NCBI RefSeq assembly: GCF_011762125.1
Contig: NZ_JAASQN010000002.1
Span: 682,001 to 746,000, forward strand
Direction: 5' to 3'
From: Sphingopyxis panaciterrae
GTDB taxonomy: Bacteria; Pseudomonadota; Alphaproteobacteria; Sphingomonadales; Sphingomonadaceae
Length of the DNA: 64,000 nt
Part shown: positions 43,796-53,614 of the stretch, piece by piece
Numbering within the stretch: position 1 is the first letter of the stretch
Layout: each line of letters opens with the position of its first letter
Position numbers and translations under genes: made by a program
The notes under the pieces: generated by a model
Databases searched by the model: none
What the model was told of the DNA's origin: nothing
What the model saw: only the letters and a program-made list of their open reading frames with translations

Positions 43796-43812
43796 TGATG
43801 TTTTATACATCA
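43796..43812. promoter_or_regulatory. Candidate operator TGATGT-TTTAT-ACATCA
   Basis: A perfect inverted repeat with 6-bp arms and 5-bp spacer lies immediately upstream of the XRE gene start, in an AT-rich stretch that is unusual for this region. Related half-sites (GATGATG, ATCATC) occur in the next 60 bases. Its placement suggests binding by the encoded regulator. Confidence 0.5.
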
Positions 43813-43927
43813 TTTATCAGTCTTAACACCATCATCTCATGCTGTATATATCGATGATGCAAGACTATCATTCAGCACACCCCGGCTCGAAAGGACCGTC
43901 ACCGCTCCGCGATGGCGAACGCGGCTG

Positions 43928-44419
43928 ATGCCCGATTTCATGTCGTCGCCCTTCGACCAGATCCCGGCAAAGAAGCCACCCCCGCCCGCGGCCGCCCTGC
44001 AGGCGGGGCCAGTCAATGCCCTGCTACCGGAATCGGGATGGGGTGCCATCCATCGGGGCATGTTCGGGCACTGCCCTCGCTGCGGCGGTGCGAAGCTGTT
44101 TCGCGCCTTCCTCAAGCCGGTGGACCATTGTTCCGCATGCAAGCAGGACTGGACGCATCAGCAGGCGGATGACTTCCCGGCCTATGTGTCGATCTTCCTG
44201 ACCGGACATATCATGGCGCCGGTAATCATCGCCCTCGTTAAGGACACTTCGCTGTCCCTGCCCGCCCTCGCCGCGATCATCCTGCCACTCATGGTCGGGC
44301 TGATGATCCTGTTCCTCCAACCCGCCAAGGGTGCCATCATAGCCTTGCAATGGTGGTTCGGCATGCACGGGTTCCCGAAGGAACGGCGCTCCCCGGAAAT
44401 ATCCAACCACGAAGAGTGA
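43928..44419 (+). CDS. DUF983 zinc-ribbon membrane protein
   Basis: A 163-residue protein with a zinc ribbon (CPRCGGAKLFRAFLKPVDHCSACKQDW) followed by two membrane helices (YVSIFLTGHIMAPVIIALV and LAAIILPLMVGLMILFLQPAKGAIIALQWWFGMHGF). This is the DUF983 family, often found near cytochrome oxidase genes in alphaproteobacteria, though not here. The N-terminal ~40 residues are proline-rich. The start may be the ATG at 43928 or 43940. It precedes the antiporter gene by 30 bases. Confidence 0.85.
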   Translation: MPDFMSSPFDQIPAKKPPPPAAALQAGPVNALLPESGWGAIHRGMFGHCPRCGGAKLFRAFLKPVDHCSACKQDWTHQQADDFPAYVSIFLTGHIMAPVIIALVKDTSLSLPALAAIILPLMVGLMILFLQPAKGAIIALQWWFGMHGFPKERRSPEISNHEE

Positions 44420-44449
44420 GGCTTGCCCGGAGCGGCAACCGCCCTCTAG

Positions 44450-46114
44450 ATGAGCGGCAATCCCACCCGATGGAGCGAATTTCTGGACACGGTATCGATC
44501 ATACTCTTCCTGCTGCTCGCCGTCGTCGTGAGCGGCGCGATATCCCGCATGCTGCCGGTGTCATTACCGACGCCGCTCGTGCAGATTCTGCTTGGCGCGG
44601 GGATCGGCCTGTCGACCTCCTACCGCGTCGAGCTCGATCCCGAGCTGTTCCTGCTGCTTTTCCTGCCGCCGCTGCTGTTCCTCGACGGCTGGCGCATTCC
44701 CAAGGACGAGCTGCTGAAGGACCTCTCGACCGTCGTCGAGCTTGCCCTCGGCCTCGTCCTCATGACCGTCATCGGCATGGGTCTGTTCATCCACTGGATG
44801 ATCCCCGCAATGCCGATGGCGGTCGCCTTCGCGCTCGCCGCCGTCGTGTCGCCGACCGATCCGATCGCGGTGTCCGCCATCGCCGCACGCGTGCCGATCC
44901 CCAAGCGGATGATGCATATATTGGAGGGCGAGTCGCTCTTGAACGATGCCTCGGGCCTCGTATGCCTGCGCTTCGCGATCGCCGCCGCGCTGACCGGAAC
45001 CTTCTCCGCCGGCGCGGCCGCGCTCAACTTCCTGTGGGTCGCGGGGATCGGGCTGGCAATCGGCGTCGCGGTGACGCTGTCGGTCACGCGCGCCAAGGCG
45101 TGGGTGGCAAAGCGTTGGGGCGAGGATACCGGCTCGCAAATCCTCGTCAGCCTGCTCATCCCGTTCGGTTCGTACCTGCTCGCCGAGCATGTCCATGCCT
45201 CTGGCATCCTCGCGACGGTGAGCGCTGGCGTGACCATGACCTTCGCCGAAATATCGCGGCAGGCGATGGCGGTCACACGGATGCGCCGCAATTCGGTGTG
45301 GGACACGATCCAGTTCGCGCTCAACGGGATCATCTTCGTGCTGCTCGGCGAGCAATTGCCCGCCATCCTCGCGGGCGCAAAAGAAACGGTCGCGCTCACC
45401 GGCCATAGCGCGCCCTGGTGGCTCGGCGTCTATATCATCGCGATCGTCGCAGGGCTCGCGGCTCTGCGCTTTCTGTGGGTATGGATATCGTTCCGGCTCA
45501 CGATCCTTCGCAAGCGCGACAAGAATATCGAATTTCAAAGCCCCAACTGGCGACTGGTCGCCGCGATGTCGTTCGCCGGCGTGCGCGGGGCCATCACGCT
45601 CGCGGGCGTCCTGACACTGCCGCTGGCCTTGAACGACGGCACCCCCTTCCCCGCGCGCAACCTGGCAATCTTCCTGGCGGCGGGCGTCATCATCGTCTCG
45701 CTCATTCTTGCCAGCATCGCATTACCCCTTCTGCTGAAGGGGTTGATCATGCCGCCGGACCCATCGAAGCAGGCCGAGGAGGATGCGGCTCGTATCGCCA
45801 CTGCGGAGGCCGCGATCCGCGCGATCGAGCAGCGACAGCACGGATTGGCCGAAGAACGCGGCGAAGCCGATCTCTATGCGGCCGCCGGAGCGCGTGTCAT
45901 GGATTTTTACCGCGAGCGCATCGAAAGCCGGACCAACGGCCTTTCGGATGCCCGCAAGGCGGAAGAACAGCTCGTGCGCGAGTTCCAGCTGGTCGGTATC
46001 AAGGCCGAACGCGAGGCGCTCACCGCGCTCGGCCGTTCGCGCGCCATCGGCAGCGGAGTTGCACAGAAACTAAGTCGCGAGCTCGATTTGTCCGAGGCAC
46101 GTTATCGCGGCTAG
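44450..46114 (+). CDS. CPA1-family Na+/H+ antiporter
   Basis: A 554-residue cation:proton antiporter. The N-terminal ~420 residues form about 12 membrane helices (DTVSIILFLLLAVVVSGAISRML; LFLLLFLPPLLFLDGWRIPKDELL). The key region AFALAAVVSPTDPIAVSAIAARVPIPKRMMHILEGESLLNDASGLVCLRFAIAAALTG contains the SPTDP and ESLLNDA motifs of bacterial Na+/H+ exchangers. A hydrophilic, helical C-terminal tail of about 120 residues (EDAARIATAEAAIRAIEQRQHGLAEERGEADLY…) probably regulates activity. It exports Na+ or K+ for pH and salt balance. Confidence 0.9.
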   Translation: MSGNPTRWSEFLDTVSIILFLLLAVVVSGAISRMLPVSLPTPLVQILLGAGIGLSTSYRVELDPELFLLLFLPPLLFLDGWRIPKDELLKDLSTVVELALGLVLMTVIGMGLFIHWMIPAMPMAVAFALAAVVSPTDPIAVSAIAARVPIPKRMMHILEGESLLNDASGLVCLRFAIAAALTGTFSAGAAALNFLWVAGIGLAIGVAVTLSVTRAKAWVAKRWGEDTGSQILVSLLIPFGSYLLAEHVHASGILATVSAGVTMTFAEISRQAMAVTRMRRNSVWDTIQFALNGIIFVLLGEQLPAILAGAKETVALTGHSAPWWLGVYIIAIVAGLAALRFLWVWISFRLTILRKRDKNIEFQSPNWRLVAAMSFAGVRGAITLAGVLTLPLALNDGTPFPARNLAIFLAAGVIIVSLILASIALPLLLKGLIMPPDPSKQAEEDAARIATAEAAIRAIEQRQHGLAEERGEADLYAAAGARVMDFYRERIESRTNGLSDARKAEEQLVREFQLVGIKAEREALTALGRSRAIGSGVAQKLSRELDLSEARYRG

Positions 46115-46244
46115 TGGCCAAAAGTAGAGCGTCAGCTTCCAGCGAAAATGCCAAATTGCCGCCGTTAGCCGAAGGGGTTCGGATGGTCGCCTTCGCACAC
46201 TACATCCGGCATCCTCCTCAAATTGGGCTTTCCACATCGTCCAC

Positions 46245-49200
46245 TCAGAATCGCATACGCAGCCCGGCGGTGCCCTTGAGGCTATAGCCTTGGCCGAAGT
46301 CGGCGAGCGCGGTGTCGCCGGCGACCTCGGTGTAGAGGGTGAAGCGGCGGCCGCCCCAGCTATAGCTGCCGCCAAGGCCAAGCTCGCCCGTCAGGCGCTG
46401 GCCGCGGTTCTCGATCGCCGTGTCCGACACAAGGACGCGCGCACCATCCAGCCATTCATAGGCGAGGTTGACCGTCGCATAGACGTGGGTCTGGCGCTCC
46501 TCGCCCGTCGCGCCGTGGCTTTGCTGATGGTCGAGCGACACGCCCCAGCGCGTCTTAAGGCTCTCGCCCTTGTCCGCCGACACCGCCGCCGCGAACGGAT
46601 CGGCGAAGCGATCGAAGCCGACATGCGTGTAGGTCATCTGGACCTGCGGCGTGACCGTCAGGTTGCCGCCGATCTGCGAACGCTTGCCCAGCTCGACGCT
46701 GAACGCGCGGCCCTTGCCGTCATTGCCCTCGATCAGCGCGCCGAGCACGTCCGACTTGAGGTCGCTTTCGAACCAGCTGAGCTTCGCCTGGCCATCGACA
46801 TAAAAGCCCCACGGCCCGTACCAGGTCAACGACGCCCCGACGCCATAGCCCTTGGTGTCGATCGATCCGTTGCCGAAGAGCGACGCGACCGCGGTGTCGG
46901 CGGTGCCATAATGGGCGCTGATCCCGCCAACGAGCGTCGCACCATCACTGCGCCGGGCGAGCGTCGCGTCGGCGCCCATCTGCGCCTGCCAGCCGTCGGT
47001 CCTCTGATCGCCGCCGCTGGTCGTGAAGGCTGCTTCCGGGCGCAAGCGCTGCGATTCGAAGCGACCCCAGATGCCGGTGCCATCCGCGCCGGACGTCCCC
47101 GCCCACGAGCGGTTGCCGATGCGCTGCTGCAGCGTCGGCAGGCCGTTCAGCGCCTGCAAGGCCCCGACATAGGCTTCATAGACCGGAACCCCGGGCTGAT
47201 AGAGCGGTCCCCCGCTTCCGGGCTCAGCCGCCGAGCGTAGATACCAGTCGCCATCCTGCGGGGTGGCGACGCCATTTTTAACCAGGCGATAGCCATAAGC
47301 ACCCGCAATCAACGTCTGCTGGCCGCCGAACAGATAGTCGCCAACAAGCGCAAAGCTGCCGTTCGATGCGCCCGCGACATCGACGATCTTGATGCCCTCG
47401 ACGGTCGGCACGCCAAGTCCGCCACGGTTGGTGACGCGAACCGTCGTGCTGCCCGAGGTTGCGCCGCCGACGATGAGACGGTCGGACACCGAGCTATCGC
47501 CGCCCAGTTCGGTCTCAATCTCGAGCACCCCGCCACGGCCTTCATAGTCGCCAGCGATCGTGAGCGTCCCGATGCTGCTGCCCGGTGCGACGACGCCGCT
47601 GTTGACCAGGCTGCCGACCCGGCCGCCGCCCTCGAGACGTCCGCCCGAGGCGACATTGACCGCGCCGCCGAGACTGCCCTGCACCGCCAGCGTTCCCGCC
47701 GTGACATTGGTTGCACCGCCGAAGCCATCGTTGTTGCCAGTGACGAGCAAGGTGCCCGCTCCGGCCTTGGTCAGCGCTCCGGCGCCCGTGAACTGGCCAC
47801 CGAAAGTGAAGCGCGTGTCGGCGGCGGTCGCGATGGTGCCGGGGCCCGCGATCGCCATCTCGCGGTCACTCAAGAGGTCGGCGCTGGTTGCAAGCGTCCC
47901 GCCGTCAAGCGTCACCTTGTCCCCCGCCGCGCCGAGATTGTCGTCGCGCGCAATCTGAACCGTGCCGCCGTTGATCAATGTGCCGCCGGTGTAGCTGTTC
48001 GTGCCGCCGAGGATCAGGGTCCCTGCGTCGGTCTTGACCAGCTCGACCGAACCGCCGAGCGCCGCGTTGATCGTCGCCTTGAAGCCCGCGCCGAGAGTGC
48101 TGCCGTCGCCGACGCGGATCACCGTCTGCGGCGTGTCGAGCGTGATGCCGTCGCCGACGATGACATAGCCGTCCGCCGCAAACTGCATTCCCGCGACAGA
48201 CACTGCGCCGAGCGCATCGTCGACTGTGACGGTCCCCGCCGTCCCGCCGAACACGGCGAAAGCGCCGTCCGTATAGGCCGCATTCACCGCCCCCGAGGCA
48301 TCGGTCCAATGATCATTGCCGGCACTCGCCTGCCACACCCCATTGCCGCCATTGATCGCGCCGTCATTCTTCGGGCCGACCGCGCCGTCCCAGAAACTCA
48401 GTCTCACAATATCGGCGTTGACCAGATTGACCTGCCCCGCGATCGACGTCTGAAGCGTGACATGGCTGTCTGCCGGCAACGTCCCGAAATCGAGGCCGTT
48501 GTCGGTCAGCGTCCCGCCATAGTTGAAGACGCGGTACACCCCGATGCCAAAAGCGCCGCCCGTCGGCACCGTCACGTCGATGGTGCCATCGAGGATCAAA
48601 TTGCCCCCGACGACCACAAGATCGTTGAGCGCGCCGCCCGGAACATTGGCTTCGCCAAATTCGAAATCCAGGCGGGTGCTCGCGGCGAGCGACAGATCGC
48701 CGCCGATCGTCAGCGTGCCCGGCGAATTGCCCGACGAAAGCCTGCCCTCAACGGTTACATCGCCGCCAATCGTGCCGATACCGCCCAGCGTCGCGTCGAT
48801 GCCCACCGCAACATCGCCGGCCAGCGCGGCGCTCGAATGGCCGACGCCGCCGACGATCAGCGTGCCGCCCTGCACCGTCGTCAGCCCGGTATAGCTATTA
48901 ACGCCGTTCAGCGTCAGCGTACCGGTGCCCGTCTTGACCAGCGAACCGCCCGTACCGCCGCCGCCGCCAATAGCGCCGCCATCCTGAATGACGCCGCCGA
49001 TCACATCATCCTTGCCAAGCCCTCCGAGCGTGAGGGTCTTGGACCCCAGATAGACCGCGCCGCCGCCCGAGAGCGAACCGATCGCAATGCCACCCGCCGT
49101 GAGGTCCGAAATATCGGTCCTTCCACCGGCATCGACCCTGACCGTGGCCCCATCGGCGGTGTTGGCGCCATGGAAACGAATGGCGCTTTCCGGCCCGCCG

Positions 49201-52200
49201 GTAATGACGGCGTTGCCGGCCGTGCTATTGCCATAGAAATCGACGGTCGCGTGGGCGGTGATTGTGGCGTCGCCCGCGGAGCTGTTCGTGTTGAAGGAAA
49301 GCCCCCGTCCCGAGGTCGTGAGCTTCGCATGCCCCGCCGAAGACGTCCCATAGAAATTCATGGCCCACGCGCTGACAATCATCGCCGTTCCTGCCGACGC
49401 ATTGTCGTCAAATCTCAGTGACGCCATGTTTTCGAGGCTGATATCGAGGTTTTCGGCGCTGGTATCGCCTGAAATTTGAAGCACGGTGCTGCCCACGACA
49501 TTCACCGGCCCGCCGCCGAGCGCTCCAGTCGCCGCAGCGTTGAGCACACCCGCCGAGATCGTCGTGCCGCCGTTATAGCTATTGCTGTTCGTCAACATCA
49601 GGGTGCCGGCGCCGGTCTTGGTCAGCATCCCGGGGCCAGAGATAACGCCCGACAATGTCAGCGCCGCATCGGTCTGCAATTTGCCGCCTCCAGCCTCGAT
49701 CAGGATGGCCCGGCCGCTGGCGAACGCTGCGGTATTTTTCAGCGCGCCGCCATCGAGCGCGATCCCGCCTGCGGCATCGCCCAGATTGGCGTCCGCGGAC
49801 ACCGACACGGTGCCGCCGCGAATGCTTGTTCCGCCCTGATAGATATTGCTCCCTTGCAGGATCAGCGTGCCGCCTTCGGTCTTGCTGAGGCCTCCGCTAC
49901 CCGCGATCACCGCCGCGATCTCGGCACTTTCGCCCGCCAGCACGCGAACCTCGGCATCATCACCGTCGATCAGAAGCGTCCCTGATCCCGCGAGCCGATA
50001 ACCGCTGTCGACAAACTGAAGCCCCTCGAAGCTTTGCGTGCCCTCGACCGTAATGGTGCCGCCATCAAAGCCGCCCGGCGCATTTTTGAACACCGCATGA
50101 TGCCCCGCCCAAGGCACCAATATGTCGCTGCCCTGGTTCAGCCATTTCTCGTTCGCGGCTTTCCAGACCCCGTCGCCGCCCTGCCAATGTTGCAACCGGT
50201 CGTCGCCGACGGCGCCGATGAACAGGTCGACATTCCCGCTCCCCGCATCGAGGCGGTACAGCGCGGGATCGGCGAGCGGCGGCGTGGAGCCGATCGCAAG
50301 GCCCTTGTCGGTCAGGCTCCCGCCATAGGTCAGGATCCGGTAATAACCGAAACCTGCCGCTCCGTCGGCGCCAGCGCCGCTCTGCGCCAAGTTCAGCGTG
50401 CCATCGAGAGTCAGATTGCCAACGACGTCAATGGTGTCGCCGGTCCCCGGCGCGCCCGCCGAGCTTCCCGGACTGCCGAGTTCATAATCAAGGAACGATC
50501 CGGACGATAGCGTCAGATTGCCGTCGATCGTCAGCTTGCCCACCGAATTTCCGGGCGCGATTCGCCCGCCATCGCCGACGCTCGTCGTCCCCACCGTGCC
50601 CGAACCGCCCAGCGTACCGCCGCTGTTCACGCTGACAGTCCCGCCCAGCACATTGTTCACCAACAATCGGCCGCCATCGACGATGGTGTCACCGGAAAAG
50701 CCCGAATTGTCGGCGGTCAACGTGGTGTTGCCGGCATAATGGTGGACGAATCCCGCCCCACTGCTCCGGCTCTCCAGCAAGGTGTCGAACACATAGGCGC
50801 CGTCGGTGTGATTGAAATTGAGGCTGGCGCTATCTTCGTAAAACATCAGCCGAGGCGTATGAAGCGTGCCCGCCGCAGCGGCGTCCGCAGAGTCGGTCGT
50901 GGCCCCGCCAATGTTGATCCGGGCCGCGCCGGTCGCATTCGCCTGGCCCATGGTGATCCCATATTGCACGTCGAGCACGCCGCCGTCCGACAGGGTGATC
51001 GCGCCGACAGACCCATTGCCATGGACCGCGAGCCCCAGCGTGCCGATCTCCGCCCGAGACCCCGCGCCGCTGACCGCCATCGTCCCCTGTCCCAGAGTGC
51101 CGCCATTCCCGCCGCCAAGATAGAGGACGGCGATCGAAGCGAGCCCGCCATCGGCGACTGCCAGGCTCCCTTCGCCGGCATTCCCGACGGTCATCTGAAA
51201 GCTGCTCGTCAAGCTGGAGCCATTGCCTGCGACCGTGGCGCTCCCGCTGGAGCCCGTGTCATATCCGATATCCCATTGGCTGGCCGCGGTCACCGAGCCG
51301 CCGCGGACGATCTCCATCGCGGCGCTCTCGCCCGCGCCCGACCCGATCCTGTTATTCGCGGTGGAGTAATTCGGCTGCACCAACGCCGCGCCATCGATCC
51401 GCAGCATGCCATCGCGTACGTCGAACATGGCTACCGCGTTGTCGCCCGTCAGCGTCAGCATGCCCGCGCCGGTCTTGATGAGCCGACCGTTGCCCGACAT
51501 CGCGCCGCCATAGCTTCCGTCGACCGATTGGTCGAAAATGACGCCGCGGACGCCGGTGCCGGCCCCGAAAGCCAGGTCGCCGCCGATGCTGCGCGTGTCG
51601 CCCCTCAACGAGCCCGCGCCGATCGACCAGTCCTGCGCGCCCATGCCGGTCAGCGTCCAGGTGCCGGCGCCGGTCTTTTCGAAATGTTCGAAACCCCGAT
51701 AGTCCTCGAACGTGCCGATCCGGCCGACATCGAAGCTGCCGTCGGCGGCGCCGCCGAGCACCAGCCAGTCATTGCTTCCGGCGGCGGTCGCATCGACACG
51801 GCCTATGATCGCGGAGCCCGTCTGCAATTCCAACCTGTTGGTTCCACCGGTGAAGACGATCGCCGACGCTCGCCCGCTCCCGTCGCCCGACAGGCCGCCC
51901 GCAATCGTCCCCGAATTGACAATGGTCAGGTCCGACCCGGCGATGCCCGCAGCCCCCGCCCCATCGCTGCCGTCGTTTCCCCCCACGCCGCCGACACCGC
52001 CCGCAATCGATCCGCTGTTGAGGACCGTAGAGCCGGTCCCGCGCACGCCAATGCCGCCGTCGCCGCCGTCGTTAAATGGGTAACGCCCCGGTGCCCCATC
52101 ATCATCCAGCTGGCTGCCGCCGTTACCTCCGGTGATGGTGGCGCTATTGGTCAGCGTTCCGACACCCATGGCGACGCCTTCACCACCGAGACCGCCAATG

Positions 52201-53276
52201 ATGGTGAGTCCCGAGGCGTTTCCGCGGATCGCGCCGCCATCGCCGCCGCTGATCCCGCCCTCGTTCATCACCGCCGCACCGCTGAAGGCAAGGCCCACGC
52301 CGCCGCCACCGCCCACGACGTCGCCGTAATCGCCCTGGGTGACGAGCCCGCCGTCACCGCCGCTGATCGTGCCGCTATTCGTCATCGTCTCGCCGGTGAA
52401 GGAAAGGCCGCCGCCGCCCGCACCGCTAGCGCCTCGGGCCGCGCCGCCATCGCCGCCGCTGATCGCGCCGCCGTTCGTCACCATTTCGCCGGTGAAGAAA
52501 AGGCCGATACCGCCATCGCTACCGCTATATTGGAAGCCGTCGCCGCCACCGACGCCGCCCCTGATTGCGCCTATATTCTCAACCGCCCTTCCGGAGAAAT
52601 TAAGCCCGTTCCCACCGATACCGGCCGCGGGGTTACTGGAACGACCGCCCATACCGCCGCTGATCGAACCTGCATTTTTCACCGTACCGCCGGAGAAGGA
52701 GAGGCCGGCGCCGCCCCCGCCGCCATCGCCGAGGACGGGACCACCACCCGCGCCGCCATTGCCACCGGACAGCGCGATGTCAGCCTGTATAGAGATCGTC
52801 GCGGCCAGATCGCCATCAAATATAGCGCCATCGCCGCCGGCACCCCCGCCCCCGCCCCCGCCACTTCTGCCACCGAAAACGACGCTGCCGCCGCTGCCGC
52901 CATCGCCGCCTTTCATGTCCCCGGTCGGATCGCCCGTAAGGACCCCGCCATGCGCGCCGCCGCCGCCGCCGCCGCCGCCGCTGGCGTCCGTACCCAAGTT
53001 GCCATTGCCACCGTCCGCGCCCGGAGACGCGCCCGCGGTGCCGCCCGTCCCGGCACCGGCGCCCTCGCCATCCTGCCCGGCCTGCCCGGGATCGCCGCCG
53101 TTGCCGCCAGCCGACGTCCCTGCGGCACCCGCCCCGCCTTTCGCATACGGCAGCGACTGCGCCTGCACGGGGCAGGCCGAAAGTGCCAGCACCGCCACCC
53201 CGGCGAGCGCCGTCGAGCATAGAAGGCCAAGCGGCCGTTTCGATGGGTGACGCTTCGGGGTCGGGGGGACGGGCAT
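46245..53276 (-). CDS. Giant autotransporter (PATR repeats, C-terminal barrel)
   Basis: A 2343-residue type Va secreted protein. A signal peptide (GLLCSTALAGVAVLALSACPVQAQ) is preceded by a basic N-terminus. Residues about 40-470 are extremely Gly-rich with repeated units like FTGETMTNSGTISGGDGG. Residues about 500-2050 carry many autotransporter-associated beta-strand repeats (GAGTLTLTGDN; GTLILQGSNIYQGGTSIRGGTVSV; GTLILGGTNSYTGGTLINGGTVQI), which fold as a long beta-helix. The last ~270 residues are the autotransporter barrel (GIWGRFESQRLRPEA … GLRMRF). A GGAGA ribosome site precedes the ATG. The role is probably adhesion or surface structure. It is divergent from a two-component system that may control it. 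Confidence 0.92.
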   Translation of the reverse strand: MPVPPTPKRHPSKRPLGLLCSTALAGVAVLALSACPVQAQSLPYAKGGAGAAGTSAGGNGGDPGQAGQDGEGAGAGTGGTAGASPGADGGNGNLGTDASGGGGGGGGAHGGVLTGDPTGDMKGGDGGSGGSVVFGGRSGGGGGGGAGGDGAIFDGDLAATISIQADIALSGGNGGAGGGPVLGDGGGGGAGLSFSGGTVKNAGSISGGMGGRSSNPAAGIGGNGLNFSGRAVENIGAIRGGVGGGDGFQYSGSDGGIGLFFTGEMVTNGGAISGGDGGAARGASGAGGGGLSFTGETMTNSGTISGGDGGLVTQGDYGDVVGGGGGVGLAFSGAAVMNEGGISGGDGGAIRGNASGLTIIGGLGGEGVAMGVGTLTNSATITGGNGGSQLDDDGAPGRYPFNDGGDGGIGVRGTGSTVLNSGSIAGGVGGVGGNDGSDGAGAAGIAGSDLTIVNSGTIAGGLSGDGSGRASAIVFTGGTNRLELQTGSAIIGRVDATAAGSNDWLVLGGAADGSFDVGRIGTFEDYRGFEHFEKTGAGTWTLTGMGAQDWSIGAGSLRGDTRSIGGDLAFGAGTGVRGVIFDQSVDGSYGGAMSGNGRLIKTGAGMLTLTGDNAVAMFDVRDGMLRIDGAALVQPNYSTANNRIGSGAGESAAMEIVRGGSVTAASQWDIGYDTGSSGSATVAGNGSSLTSSFQMTVGNAGEGSLAVADGGLASIAVLYLGGGNGGTLGQGTMAVSGAGSRAEIGTLGLAVHGNGSVGAITLSDGGVLDVQYGITMGQANATGAARINIGGATTDSADAAAAGTLHTPRLMFYEDSASLNFNHTDGAYVFDTLLESRSSGAGFVHHYAGNTTLTADNSGFSGDTIVDGGRLLVNNVLGGTVSVNSGGTLGGSGTVGTTSVGDGGRIAPGNSVGKLTIDGNLTLSSGSFLDYELGSPGSSAGAPGTGDTIDVVGNLTLDGTLNLAQSGAGADGAAGFGYYRILTYGGSLTDKGLAIGSTPPLADPALYRLDAGSGNVDLFIGAVGDDRLQHWQGGDGVWKAANEKWLNQGSDILVPWAGHHAVFKNAPGGFDGGTITVEGTQSFEGLQFVDSGYRLAGSGTLLIDGDDAEVRVLAGESAEIAAVIAGSGGLSKTEGGTLILQGSNIYQGGTSIRGGTVSVSADANLGDAAGGIALDGGALKNTAAFASGRAILIEAGGGKLQTDAALTLSGVISGPGMLTKTGAGTLMLTNSNSYNGGTTISAGVLNAAATGALGGGPVNVVGSTVLQISGDTSAENLDISLENMASLRFDDNASAGTAMIVSAWAMNFYGTSSAGHAKLTTSGRGLSFNTNSSAGDATITAHATVDFYGNSTAGNAVITGGPESAIRFHGANTADGATVRVDAGGRTDISDLTAGGIAIGSLSGGGAVYLGSKTLTLGGLGKDDVIGGVIQDGGAIGGGGGTGGSLVKTGTGTLTLNGVNSYTGLTTVQGGTLIVGGVGHSSAALAGDVAVGIDATLGGIGTIGGDVTVEGRLSSGNSPGTLTIGGDLSLAASTRLDFEFGEANVPGGALNDLVVVGGNLILDGTIDVTVPTGGAFGIGVYRVFNYGGTLTDNGLDFGTLPADSHVTLQTSIAGQVNLVNADIVRLSFWDGAVGPKNDGAINGGNGVWQASAGNDHWTDASGAVNAAYTDGAFAVFGGTAGTVTVDDALGAVSVAGMQFAADGYVIVGDGITLDTPQTVIRVGDGSTLGAGFKATINAALGGSVELVKTDAGTLILGGTNSYTGGTLINGGTVQIARDDNLGAAGDKVTLDGGTLATSADLLSDREMAIAGPGTIATAADTRFTFGGQFTGAGALTKAGAGTLLVTGNNDGFGGATNVTAGTLAVQGSLGGAVNVASGGRLEGGGRVGSLVNSGVVAPGSSIGTLTIAGDYEGRGGVLEIETELGGDSSVSDRLIVGGATSGSTTVRVTNRGGLGVPTVEGIKIVDVAGASNGSFALVGDYLFGGQQTLIAGAYGYRLVKNGVATPQDGDWYLRSAAEPGSGGPLYQPGVPVYEAYVGALQALNGLPTLQQRIGNRSWAGTSGADGTGIWGRFESQRLRPEAAFTTSGGDQRTDGWQAQMGADATLARRSDGATLVGGISAHYGTADTAVASLFGNGSIDTKGYGVGASLTWYGPWGFYVDGQAKLSWFESDLKSDVLGALIEGNDGKGRAFSVELGKRSQIGGNLTVTPQVQMTYTHVGFDRFADPFAAAVSADKGESLKTRWGVSLDHQQSHGATGEERQTHVYATVNLAYEWLDGARVLVSDTAIENRGQRLTGELGLGGSYSWGGRRFTLYTEVAGDTALADFGQGYSLKGTAGLRMRF
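52956..52979 (-). repeat. (GGC)8 trinucleotide tract in the autotransporter gene
   Basis: Eight uninterrupted GCC units on the forward strand encode eight consecutive glycines near residue 100 of the passenger. Being a triplet tract, changes in copy number would keep the frame and vary only glycine number. Confidence 0.8.
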
Positions 53277-53614
53277 GATGGATTCTCCGCACGATCATGG
53301 CCGTCGCCACCAAAGTGGCCGGCCGCTGCCCCGTTCGGCGACGGGACCCGGAAATTTCTACAAGCGATCCACGCCATTGCGCCGGATCGGCCCGTTCCCA
53401 ATTTCCTTTTCTGATCAGGTAATTGGAATATCGTCGACGCCGCATCGAACCCGCCAAAGATACATCCTGGGGAGCAGCCAGTTCCACCGATCAATTCCGA
53501 TGAATTCTGACCAATTCTTGCAATGCTTGATCCCGCCGACGCGGTCGCCCAAACTACAAGCCATTGAGTCCCGGCAGGAAATCGAGAAAGGCTGTTTCAT
53601 GCGCACGCGCCGAC
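53277..53614. promoter_or_regulatory. Divergent control region, autotransporter / two-component system
   Basis: A 338-bp gene-free region with several AT-rich islands. It contains an inverted repeat CCAATT…AATTGG (53398-53426, 17-bp spacer) with TGATCA inside, and a set of direct AATTC repeats described separately. Both divergent promoters must lie here. No definite -35/-10 pairs were identified. Confidence 0.5.
53491..53520. repeat. Three AATTC direct repeats at exact 10-bp spacing
   Basis: Three consecutive 10-bp blocks, each with AATTC at positions 3-7 (TCAATTCCGA, TGAATTCTGA, CCAATTCTTG), lie 95 bases upstream of the kinase gene. Helical-turn spacing of direct repeats is how OmpR/PhoB-family regulators bind, and a regulator of that family is encoded next. 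Confidence 0.6.

Noticed and set aside
50739..53222. Long open frame antisense to the autotransporter gene
   Set aside because: It arises from GC-rich repeats of the autotransporter coding strand. The product is low-complexity Arg/Ala/Asp without family motifs, while the reverse strand has a complete signal peptide, PATR repeats and barrel.
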